Position numbers and translations under genes: made by a program. Below, piece by piece: positions 45,286 through 55,400 of a DNA stretch of 64,000 bases (the stretch's first letter is position 1; each line of letters begins with the position of its first letter). The notes under the pieces were generated by a model. The model was not told where the DNA came from and searched no databases. It saw only the letters and a list, made by a program, of their open reading frames with translations. The stretch is from Tulasnella sp. 424 (Eukaryota > Basidiomycota > Agaricomycetes > Cantharellales > Tulasnellaceae). The stretch spans positions 1-64,000 of the forward strand of contig WSUB01000139.1 of assembly GCA_019633425.1 (NCBI GenBank), read 5' to 3'.

Positions 45286-46758
45286 CTATATATAGTCACC
45301 ATCAACTGTGGTGACGGTAAGATAATTTGCGATCACATTGTACGATATAATGGGAACGTAGTTGGCATCAAATAAGGTCTCGGACCACGGTGGACCACCC
45401 CAAGATCCAGTTCCTTCGATGGTTGTGGTGTCTGTAATTCCCGACGTCAGGGCTCCGACACATCGTTCGCTCCACTATATAGCGGGCGACCAGAATCGAG
45501 TCAGCGAGGGGATCCAATGAAATAAACGCGACCGAAATGGGAGAATTCACCAAGCAAGTAGTTAGCACGGTGTTGTAGTCTTCTGCTTGTCGGCCAAGTG
45601 TAGCAGATCCATAGGCGATACGAACGCCAAGTTCTATACGAGAATATTCCCCAGGTAATCAGTTCACCTCTAACTGTGTTCCGAGTGACCGACAAACTTA
45701 CGCGTGTACGCCCAGTCCAAGTCCAGAGCTTCAAATCTCTGCGTATTTACCATTACGCTATACGGTGTTGGTATTTGAGGAGTAACCGAGTGTCCTTCGA
45801 ACCCAATTCCATCAAGCGGTACACCGTTATTTTTCAGATCCTGTGTGAGACTGAACAAAGCATCGCTTTTTACATTGACTTCTTCGGCACCGTATTCCTC
45901 GATGTAAAGCTTGGCGCCGGGGTCTGCTGAGCGCGCAGCGACGAGTGCGATCTGGACGTAGTCGGGGCCGAGGACATCGTAAAAGACGTTGCTCCGCCAC
46001 TTGCCTATATATACAATACGTTAGTAAGAAGAAGAAAAACAGGAGGGGAGGAGAGCGGTCGTAAGCACCGTTGTCTTCGAAGATCTCGCTCACGACATCC
46101 CAAGCGTAGACCTGTCCTCTGTAGTGTCCGGTGACTGTTGCAACGTAGTCTTGGATGATGGAGGTCAGCTGCGATTTGGACCAGACAGAGTTCGTCAACC
46201 AGCCCGGAACTAAAACAGGCAGGTCAGTGATGAGACGATCCGTGAGGCTGATGTGGCGACGCACGAGCAGTTGCTGCAGTGGGTAAGAGAGTATGTATCC
46301 ACAATTGAGCATGCGCATTGTTCTGCCAATAGGAAACGAATCTATCTGTGGCAGTGAAATCAAAGCTTCCTTGAGAGGGTTGTAGAGTGGACTGTGTTGA
46401 AAGAAGAAACGAGATTATTGAAGCGATATTCATAGGTTACACTTGAGGTTCAGATACCATTTCAAAGCCTTGAATAGGTGTGACCATTCCAAACTCGTCG
46501 TAGCTAGATAAAGGTACCTCAGCATTTTTTATGAACCGGGAAAGAGTTGATCAGGGAGGGCGGAGCGTACTTAAGAGTCAACGCGACGTAATGGCTGTCT
46601 GTTTCATTCGTCTGAATGCATGTGCCCCAGAACCTCTTGTGAACAAGTGAACGAGTATTGAGGCCACATAAAACACCACTCGTACAAATGGCAAAGGCGA
46701 TAGCAGGGAGGATGGTAACGCCCAAGACCAGCGAGAAGGTTGGAAGACGAGGTAACAT
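45286..46758 (-). CDS. GH10-like secreted protein, gene alpha
   Basis: GH10 (endo-xylanase) fold protein of 358 residues with a signal peptide (LPAIAFA near residue 23). Seven exons: 46758-46571, 46503-46458, 46391-46265, 46209-46069, 46004-45702, 45633-45551 and 45474-45286. Family words: KRFWGTC, EFGMVTP, QPSQGSFDF, LPGWLTN, YAWDVVSEIF (acid/base Glu162, but Ser in place of the usual Asn before it), AKLYIEEYGAE, DGIGFEGH, and a C-terminal CVGALTSG and LFDANYVP. Splicing gives YTQLGVR where active enzymes have TELD, so the nucleophile is Gln269. The PENAMKW and WHSQ motifs of the substrate cleft are missing. It is probably not a normal xylanase. Confidence 0.8.
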
Positions 46759-47359
46759 CGTGCGATGTGCGTGAGGCTCAGTGAGCGTCTTGAAAGGCAT
46801 CCCGGCTTTATAATGAACCGGTAGTTCCCAACGGCATAGGTATACCGTGCACGATTCAGGCAAGTGAATAAATGATTGAACTTACGGCTTCAGAAGGGCA
46901 CTGCGGAACGAAGCCTTGCTTTCGATCGGTGAGGCACGATTTAGCGAGGCACCAGAAGCACCCGCGATTCCGGCGGGAAGTGTCTGATACGAAGGAACCA
47001 ATCATGAATGAAGAGACTTGTATTCTCAGGATAGTTCATCGATAATGAACCGACGATGTCGCGAATGCCGACTTCCAAGCATTCAAATTGTACCTTGAAT
47101 CTTGAACATGGCCCGCCTGAGATTCCAATTCTTTTCAGGCACCAATTGCACACAGCCTAGGAAGGATAAATACGGACCGAGTTTTCGCTTCTGAGCAGAT
47201 ACACACGTAGCCCGGCGGAAAAAGAGCGCCAAGCCCAAAAACCACCAAGGAAATTTCAGGGTTGTTTACGAAGTATGTAGTGGGTAGTACAATTCCGTGA
47301 CGGTATTGCGAGATCTGCGCGCTACTGAACGCATCGCCCATGAGGAATGGGATCAATGA
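46759..47359. other. Intergenic between genes alpha and beta
   Basis: Non-coding. 46983-47340 is similar to 55075-55380, which shows that the alpha-beta pair was duplicated as a block. No frame is conserved between the two copies. Confidence 0.5.
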
Positions 47360-48676
47360 TTAAGAGTAATTCCCGTTGAGAGGAGCAGCAGTAAGGCTAT
47401 TGGAGATACCGTTGTATGCCGGGACTGGGAGGTAGTTCGCATCGAAGAGTGTTTCGGTCCAAGTCGGTCCTCCCCACACGCCAGTGCCCTCAATTGTGAT
47501 ACTGTCAACGATGCCTGAGGTCACAACGCCCACGCATTGTGGGCTGTTCTGTAAATGATTAAAAAAGGGAGAGGGTTTCAGAAAAAAGTGGTCGTGTATT
47601 GGAGAAGAAGTCTTTATCACCAAACAGGCCGTGAGCATGCCGAGATAGTCTTCCATTTGTCGACCTACACTGGCACCGCCATTGACAATTCGGACTCCCA
47701 GCTCTGCGAGATTAGAGGGAATCGACATTATGCTTCCCACAGCGGGTATCTAGCCAGCCACGACGTGGCCTTCGAAGCCCATTCCATCGAAGGGCACTTG
47801 GCTATTTTTCAATTGTTGGGCGAGACTGTAAAACGCGTTGCTCTTCACATTGACAGGTTCTGCACTATACTCCTCGATGTAGAGTTTAGCGCTGAGCTGC
47901 CGACTGGGCAATCCTGACGTAATTGGACCCAAGGGTATTGTAAAAAACGTTCGTACGCCAAGAGCCTAAACATACGAATCCACATTAGACTTTATAACAA
48001 GTGGAGTGATTGGACAGAAGAGTTTGTGAACTTGACCATCATCCTTGAAAATCTTGCTGACAACATCCCATGCGTAAATTCAACGGCGTAGTTTTGAATG
48101 ACCGCGGCCAAGGTGGCCTGAGACGAAGACGCGCTTGTCAACCAGCTCGGTACTGGAATTTGGTCAGTCCCAACTCGTCACCCAAGAAATATGGCGGCGA
48201 CATACGTCCGGTTATGTGTAAAAGACTGTGGATCCACAGTCGAGCCTTGGTATTTCCTTGCCAGTAGCTCACAAGGGACTCTGTGCTAACGAAGTTGAAG
48301 GAGCCTTGAGATGGTTCAATGGTAGACTACCAGTGGAAGATATTTTATACATCCTGGAAGAGGATTGGAGAGTGCACTTACGAAGCCGAACGCATTAATG
48401 GGTGTAATCATGCCAAAGTCACCGAAACTGACGGAGAAGGACGTTAGAAACGTCCGCGGATCGAAGTTGATAGTCGCCCGTCGCTTACTCAAAAGCCAAA
48501 GCCAGGTATTGGCTGATAACTTCACCATATTTGGTGCATGTGCCCCAGAAGCGTTTATGTGTGTATGCGAGGGTATTCAAGTCGCAGAGGCTGGGGCTGG
48601 TGCTAGCGGCATCGACAGTGGTTGCTAGGAAAGCGGTGCCCACGGACAGCCAGAGAGTAGAAAGACGGGGTAGCAT
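47360..48676 (-). pseudogene. GH10-like secreted protein, gene beta, broken copy
   Basis: Counterpart of the intact gene at 55401-56807. Signal peptide (MLPRLSTLWLSVGTAFLATT), KRFWGTC, FGMITPINAFGF and EPSQGSF are fine, but two deletions break the frame. About 25 bases are missing near 48085, removing TTVASRYKGK-like residues before YAWDVVSE and leaving Lys where the acid/base Glu should be. About 14 bases are missing near 47903 between AA(R) and AKLYIEE. The exon that should carry the nucleophile also lost its donor end. The C-terminus CVGVVTSG...LFDANYLPVPAY is intact. It is dead. Confidence 0.8.
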
Positions 48677-49125
48677 GAGGGTTAAAGTTTTCGAGCCTTG
48701 AAATTGGCCTCTGGTATGTCTCGGTGCTTATTTACATGCCGCTCCGAGAATCATGGGGGTTGGACGACTGTACGAGGTGGGGAACGGTGGAACATTTCAG
48801 AGAAAGTTTCGCAAGGCACTCCTAGTGAGTCTTTCTTACCCCTGAAGGACTAAGAATCTTGTTCTAAAGGTCTAGAGCAATGCGACCGATGGTTGGCCAA
48901 GAGGCGTGGGTTCGCACGAGAAACTCGTCGATGATGTCCCGATGTTGACGCGACCGCAAATGCCAAGCCCAACATTCAGCTGAGAGAACCGCAGATGTTG
49001 AGTTATCACATCTTCCGAGAGAGATGTTCGTACAGCCTCCGAAGCCTGTGAGTCGGCCCGCTTTGCGGCTTCGAGAATAGCGACGGATGACCGGCGGACA
49101 TAGCGGCTGAGCCGAACCCTGGTTC
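48677..49125. other. Promoter flank of broken gene beta
   Basis: Closely similar to 56808-57277 upstream of the intact beta gene (aagaatctt, gagcaatgcgaccgatggttggccaagagg, gatgatgtcccgatgttgacgcgaccgca). No gene in it. Confidence 0.5.
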
Positions 49126-49257
49126 GTCAAGGCACTATTTTTTTTTTTTGGGGGGGGGGGGGGGGAGCGTTTTTTATTTGGTTTTATTAGTGAACATGGA
49201 ATTATATGAAACAACAAGGGGATAAAGGGCTAAGCAGAGACGGGTTATTTTGACAAT

Positions 49258-49267
49258 NNNNNNNNNN
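49258..49267. other. Sequence gap of ten undetermined bases
   Basis: Ten N bases, with long T and G homopolymers on both sides (near 49138-49165 and 49333-49357). The two sides share tttatt and tatatgaaacaacaagggga words, so the same sequence may be represented twice around the gap. Treat this stretch as unreliable. Confidence 0.95.
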
Positions 49268-49509
49268 CCACCCGGCCGCGCCCGCCCCCCGCCTAGGCGC
49301 CCTACCCCCCCGCTCCCTGACTCCCTCCATCATTTTTTCTTGCGGGGGGGGGGGGGGCCCATCATGTTTATTGTACGTATACTAGTCAATCTAGACTTAT
49401 ATGAAACAACAAGGGGAGACAGAGCTAATCCTCGCAGGGATATTGAGAGCATTAGGGCTGTATAAACAGACCCTTTACAGACGCGTCGTGTGACGCGTAC
49501 GATCAAGGC

Positions 49510-49548
49510 ACTAATAACAACGCATCCCCATGCTAAGTTGTTATTAGT
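49510..49548. repeat. Perfect 12-bp hairpin
   Basis: actaataacaac at 49510-49521 and its exact reverse complement gttgttattagt at 49537-49548, with a 15-base loop. It lies about 15 bp inside the right end of the inserted element, so it could be a terminal structure of that element. Confidence 0.7.
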
Positions 49549-49796
49549 CTGATTCAGGAGACTGTCAAGGCACAACCTTTCAGAAGCAGGTCCGTCCAAC
49601 CACATACCAGTATTGCCATATCTCCAGGAACATTCAGCCACGTCCGCTGGACTTGATTCCTATTTCCGCGGAGATTGTGTATGTACCTAACTCTACTAGG
49701 TACTTATTTAGGTTTAGGCAGGAGGCGAGCAAACACAAAACAACGATATGAATTCATCTCATGGCTCAGCTAAACGTCAACTAATGCATTAACCCG

Positions 49797-50602
49797 CTAT
49801 ATATAGTTATCATCAACTGTGGTGACGGTAAGATAATTAACGATTACATTGTACGCTATGATGAGAACGTAGTTGGCATCAAATAGGGTCTCCGACCACG
49901 GCGGGCCACCCCAAGATTCAGTTCCCTCAATGGTTGTAATGTCTGTAATACCCGAAGTGAGGACTCCAACACATCGGGGACTCCCATATATCATGGGTGA
50001 CCAGAATTAAATCAGCAAAAAGATTCAATGAAACGAATGCGAACGCAGATGAGGGTCTTTACCGAGCAAGTAGATAGCACGGTGATATAATCTTCTGCTT
50101 GTCGCCTGGGGCTAGCAGATCCATTGGCGATACGAACGTAAGTTCTAGACGACAATATTCCCAAAATAATCAGTTCCGCCCCGGAATGTGTTCCAGTTAG
50201 CTGCCAAACTTACGCGTGTACGCCCAGTCCAAGTCCAGGGCGATAAATCTCTGCACATTCAGCTAAGGTGTTGGGATTTGAGGGGTAACCCAGTGTCCCT
50301 CGAACCAAATTCCACCAAGCGGTATGCCCATACTTTTAAGATCCTGGGCGAGGTAAAACAAAGCATCGCTTTTTGCGTTGACTTTCTCTGCACCGTATTC
50401 CTCGATGTAAAGTTTGGCGTTGGGGTCTACTGACCGTGCAGCGACGAGTGCGATTTGGACGTAGTCGGAGCCGAGGACATTGTAGAAGACGTTGCTGCGC
50501 CACTTGCCTATTTATCCAATACGTTAGTAAGAAGAAAAAAGAGGAGGGAGGAGAGCGGCCGTAAGCACTGTTGTCTTCGAAGATCTCGCTCACGACATCC
50601 CA
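49797..50602 (-). pseudogene. GH10-like gene alpha', 3' half
   Basis: Second copy of gene alpha, from the acid/base exon (WDVVSEIFEDN) to the stop. A deletion makes a stop in the middle exon (PQIPTP then TAG, where alpha continues YSVMV), and the exon after the nucleophile is shifted (LTFVSPM instead of LGVRIA). The last exon CVGVLTSG...LFDANYV is readable. At 50602 homology to alpha ends in mid-exon, and it resumes at 54914. This half and that fragment are one gene split by an insertion. Confidence 0.8.
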
Positions 50603-53600
50603 CTGCCTTGGCCTCCCAAGGAAACTCAAACGCTGGTTCGAAGAAAGATATGAGATCCAAATAATGAAACTCTGGCGGTTGGAAAGGATGGCCAGTATGC
50701 GTTGCGCTTCTAGCTAAGACAAGTTCAAAGCGCCGAAAGGCCAGATGGAGAGAGGCAACAGGATATCTAACGCAGCCCAGCGGCTGAATTAGGACAAATG
50801 TGGAGTAACCAGGCGCGGGCCAGCAACAAGCTTAGGAAGCAACCCTGACTGACCGATGAGAAAGCAGTTGAACGACCGAACCCAGTGGAAGAAAACTGCT
50901 TCACAGCGGCTCAAGCGACACCCAATAGCAGCACCACTAACATTTTGGAGCCCATTTCGATAACAAAGCGAAGGTGTCGGCACTGCGCTTGAGGCTGTGA
51001 GGCGTCGGGTACGGGGGAGTGGGCCACTACGCATTATGGATTCAGAGGCCAAAACCTTTCCAGCGGCGATGGCACTTTCTGAGAGGGTGAGAGACCGAGA
51101 TTGGAAAAGCAGCAGGAGTGCTGGAGGTTGACGTTGAACTAGAAGAGATATGAGGATGGGAATGCCGCCGAGGACTGTTTGTTGCGGCGGCGCGGGAAGA
51201 CAAGTGGATGTGGCGATGAAGCCGCGCCGTGGCTTGATTACAACTCTCCCGACCACCACCTTTTGATTTCTTATCCTGCGTTAGCGCGGTCTACTCGCAG
51301 TTAGTCCCGCTCATCTTCTCCGACCAGCGTCGGCCGAATCCAAGCGTTTCTTGCCGCTTTTAGTCGATGCAGAGGTTGATCTCAAAACTCCTCGAACCAT
51401 TTCATGCCCGACGTGCCAGGGTACCGACGTCGACACCTGACACCTCAGCGGTCGACGGAGACAACGACGAGACCGCACACCACCGCGCTCAAATCGAAGT
51501 CACGGAGGGAACAGCAGCAAGGAAATCTTCAGCGGTGAGTTCAATTCCCATCCGCAGTTGACTCGGAATGATTGACGAGATTGCCACAGCGGCAAAGGCT
51601 GGATGGCTTAGCAAGTTTCCGGATTCATTCTAGTGCAATCATCTTTACCTCAGGGGGCTCGCCGTATGGAAGTGGTGGTAAGGCAGACGTGGTTCAGGCG
51701 ACGTTTCACTGGGACAATGGGGACGAGGAACAAGTGGTGGCAGTGAAGAAACTCCGATCCCATGGAGGCATTAACCAAAAGAAGTTCTCGAACGTAAGGA
51801 TGATCGCTCATGCGAACCACTGCGTAGAGCTTATGGAATCCATCTAGGAATTTGTTCATGAGGTGGAGATAATGGCTGGGCTGTCACACAACAACATTGT
51901 CAAATTGGTTGGCTTTGTCGAAGACCTCGAAAATGGCAAGGCTTGGATAGTTTTGTCCTGGGAGGCGAATGGGAACGTTAGCGAATTCCTTGCTACTGGG
52001 AGATGGGAAATTCCGGAACGTGTTTCACTTGTAAGCGAAAATGGTCCATGCGAAGGATTTGAGAACAGATAATGACGCTCTTATTCCAGATCAAAGATAC
52101 ATTTGAGGGTGTCAAGTATCTTCACACCCGCCAACCACCTATTTGCCACGGCGACCTCAAGTCGGTGAGCTGGTCGCTCTCCACAAGATTGGAGTCTAAC
52201 ATCTCACGTCAACGGCGCTTTAGTTCAACATTCTCGTCAGCTCGTCCTACCGCGCAATAATTACCGATTTTGGCTCGGCACGTGCTATCACCGAGTCAGA
52301 AGACAGGGTCATAGACGAAGAACTTGACCGGCGGGCCCAGCGAAGTCCGACGACGGTGCAAGCCCGCCCTCAAATACACGTCAGCGCTGTCGGCAATCAG
52401 TTGACGTTAACAGGACCTGCTTGGTCGCTCCGCTGGGCGCCTCCTGAAGTTGTAAATGGGAAACCCCCCGGTCTATCGACAGATATTTGGGCAGCTGGCT
52501 GGATCGCCTGGGAGGTAAGCGGGAATGCAAATATTCAATATTCTTATCATCGCTCGTTTCCATTGACCAACCCTTCATCAGGTCATGACAGACAAAGTCC
52601 CATTTCACGAAGTTAACTCGGCGGGCGCTATAACGCTGATGGTGATTCAAGGAGAGGTTCCTGAGACTCGCGAAGATGCACAGCTGGGGCAGATTATTAG
52701 GCTTTGCAGTCTGATGAAGGATTGTTGGGCATTCGATCCCAAGGGTAGACCGAATATTGCCCAGTGCTGCAGTGAGCTGCAATGGATCGTGAGTCCAGCG
52801 GTGATTTTTTGGTGGACGTTCCTAACATGCGTCCTGGTTTCAGCCTTCAATTCCCCCATCCCGTGGGACAGCCTCAGACAGCAGAGTTCCATCTATCCAG
52901 CTGTTACTCGAAATGGGTCAGATGCATTATGTGCAGGGTAGCCATGAAAAGGCGACCTCGCTGTTCCAGGAAGCACTCTCTCGCGCGAAGTCTTCGGATA
53001 ACCAAATTGCGGCCGCAAATGCATTACGTTTCCTAGGGCATGTCCACGGAGCTCAATCAAGATTCACCCAGGCAGAAGAGTCGTACATCCAAGCGCTGGA
53101 AATCTGCGGTTGCGTCAGCGATGACCTTGGTCGAGCGAATACGTTGCCTGGGCTGGGGCAGATATACCTTCGTCAGTCCAAATACACCCAGGCAGAAGAG
53201 TCCTTCACTCAAGCGCACAAAATATTCACCCGCGTGGGTGTTGACGTCGGTCAAGCGAATGCGTTGCATGGATTGGGAGACACTTACTATAGGCAATCCA
53301 AACTTACCCAGGCCGAAGAGTCGTACACCCGAGCGCGAGAACTCTACGCTCGCATCGGTGACGACAAGGGTCGAGCGCACACGTTGCTCGGGCAGGGACA
53401 CGTCTACAGCATGCAATCCAAGTTCACCCAGGCCGAAGGGTCGTACACCCGAGCGCAAGAAATCTACGCCCGCGTCGGTGATGACGCGGGTGCATCGAAC
53501 ACGTTGCAGGGGCTGGGAGACGTATACCTTCGTCAATCCAAATACACTCAGGCAGAAGAGTCGTACACCCGAGCGCACGAAATCAAGGCTCGCCTCGGTA

Positions 53601-54913
53601 GTAGCCTGGGTCGAGCGAGCGCGTTATTTGGTCTTGGTCAACTGAAGCGAAAGCAAGGCCGCAACGCTGAGGCCGCGTTACACTATGCAGAAGCAAAAGA
53701 CTTATTTGCTCAGATTGGCTACACTCACAGCGAGGAGGACGCTGCTCTTTGGCTCGCGGTTGTGTCGTCGACACAAAGCTCACCCATGCCCTGACCTCAC
53801 GCATCTATACACCCCAAAATCCTATTCATAAAACTTTCTTAGTGACAGGGCGCCCTCCACCTTAACGTTGTGAGCTATCTGTGGGATCCCGTCTCTTCCC
53901 GCTCGTTTCTGTTGTACGGTCGCCAGGGAAGCATCTGATCCCCTTTTCCTGTACCCCATTATATCCCTTAGCTCACCTGTACTCTGAGTATCCTAATGCC
54001 ATCGGTCATTGAATTATAATGGATCGGATCTCCCACACCCGGGCTGCATGCTCCACTTGAGCGACGTATTTTAACACCACTCCCGCGACGGGTTATTTAC
54101 CACTCTAGTAATCTGACGCTTTTACAAAGGCCCCTACGACAGCAAAGAGAACTAACTATGGAATCGGATGGATTGGGGTGCCCGATGGTTACTTTGATCA
54201 AGAACGCCAAAAGACACACCGACACGCATAACTGACTACAGGAATGCCCGTACCGTGTCGCAGTACAGTGAAGTTGGGACAAAGGAGGCTGCATTACTTG
54301 TCACAGGTACCTATTTGGTGCGTCAACAATACAGTGCAACAGGGGGACCGTGGGCTTGACCGGGCAGCAAGTCGGGTTGAGAGCTTCATCGAGTCCGCCT
54401 TTCTTTGTATACTGCGCGACCCTTACCAGTGCATACAAATCATAAACAGGTGATAATTTGGGTCTTGGATTTCATCAGCTGAGTCGCCATGCTTGGGGAG
54501 TGCATGGATTTCGACTCACCGAATGCACATTGCGTTGGTATCCGGAAGTTCCCGTCGCGGAGCGCTAGCATAGGAAAACGGGGAAATGGATCGAGCCTAG
54601 AAATCAGCGATGCCTAATGCGCGTGAATGAACCACGAACAGACTAGTATTTACTGTTTCAGATGGTCGACAGCCCTTCTCCTGAAGATTGAGACCAGGAT
54701 CACCTATTAAGACTGGCCACCACAATGAAATTTAGTCGATGTCGCTGTTGCTGGGCAAAGACCCAAAGTAATCTTGGTATTTCGTGGTGGAGGCGGGAGC
54801 TTTCAGGCAAGGAGATTAGGTTGGAACCAAAGTGCTATGAGCTTTTCCGAGGGTGCTTTAGGGTGGTGCACTTGTCGAGTCTTGACTGGACGCTGAATGT
54901 GATCGACTTCAAG
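50603..54913. mobile_element. 4.3 kb insertion carrying a kinase-TPR gene
   Basis: Both edges fall within the same exon of the GH10-like alpha' gene, about 10 bp apart in the uninterrupted alpha gene (46100 and 46113). The inserted DNA holds the intact kinase-TPR copy F and about 0.76 kb and 1.1 kb of flanks. I see no terminal inverted repeat, no long terminal repeat and no transposase. A clear target duplication is not visible. The left flank has a minus frame at 50789-51259 of unknown meaning, and the right flank (53795-54913) has no gene. It was probably moved by segmental duplication or ectopic repair and not by its own transposase. Confidence 0.65.
51367..53794 (+). CDS. Protein kinase-TPR fusion, copy F
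   Basis: The only copy on the plus strand, 692 residues. Exons: 51367-51534, 51590-51793, 51848-52030, 52090-52164, 52224-52514, 52582-52788 and 52844-53794. The layout equals that of copies A-E, with one extra residue near the Gly-rich loop (PYGSGGKADVV). Motifs: VAVKK, ICHGDLKSFN, ITDFGSAR, PPE, and DIWAAGW. Seven TPRs. Unlike the others, its first intron starts with a normal GTGAGT, and the ATG pair upstream of exon 2 is lost, so the spliced start in exon 1 is the only one possible. TPR units are more diverged (GLGQIYLRQ, GQGHVYSMQ), so it is an older branch. Confidence 0.85.
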
Positions 54914-55080
54914 AATTGTCCTCTGTAGTGGCCGGCGACTGTTGTAACGTGGTCTTGTATGATGGAAATCAGCTGCGATTTGGACCAGATAGAGTTTGTC
55001 AACCAGCTCGGAACTAATAAAGGCAAGTCAGAGACGAGACGACTCGCGAGACTGCCAGTGATATCGCGATGTACCAATCA
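54914..55080 (-). pseudogene. GH10-like gene alpha', 5' fragment
   Basis: Carries the exon piece LPLLVPSWLTNSIWSKSQ and IIQDHVTTVAGHYRGQ, which directly precedes the part left at 50602. Upstream of it, exons 1-3 of the gene are gone: the intron runs straight into intergenic sequence matching 46985 onward (accaatcatgaa). So alpha' had lost its start besides being split. Confidence 0.8.
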
Positions 55081-55400
55081 TGAACCAACCTCCTGTATTC
55101 TCATGACAAGATCATCGATAATAAACCGACGATGTCGCGAATGCCGAGTTCTAAACAGTAAATCTTTACGTTGGATCCCAAGATTCCCCAACTCAGATTA
55201 CGCACAGCCTAGGCAGGATAAATACGGACCAAGTTTCACATCTGAATAGAGATACATGTAGTCCGGCGGAAAAAGAACTTCAAGCAAAACCCAGGGAAAA
55301 AATCGACACGTTTACGACCTAGTAGATAGTACAATTCCGTGAAGATGTTGCGAGATCTGCGCGTTCCAAACCCATCACCGAGAATAGGAAGGACCGGTGA

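Larger units (their letters stand above)
49126..49573. mobile_element. Insertion with 10-bp target duplication, spanning an assembly gap
   Basis: The 10-mer gtcaaggcac stands at both ends (49126-49135 and 49564-49573). At the homologous site 57278-57287 it occurs once, with matching flanks on both sides. So 49136-49563 is an insertion with a 10 bp target duplication. Its right part has a 12-bp-arm hairpin at 49510-49548. No protein frame is visible and the middle is damaged by the sequence gap. Type unknown. Confidence 0.7.

Noticed and set aside
47360..48676. Gene beta as a functional GH10-like gene
   Set aside because: Comparison with the intact copy at 55.4 kb shows two frame-breaking deletions and loss of the acid/base Glu.
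50600..50640. A word resembling a primate Alu (ctgccttggcctcccaa)
   Set aside because: The match is only about 17 bases and the sequence around it does not continue like Alu, so it is chance and not contamination.
50789..51259. 156-codon minus frame upstream of kinase copy F
   Set aside because: No recognisable domain, no splice context and Leu/Ser/Arg-rich composition; too weak to call as a gene.
51650..52782. Minus-strand frames over kinase copy F
   Set aside because: Plus-strand exons with full kinase motifs account for this region.
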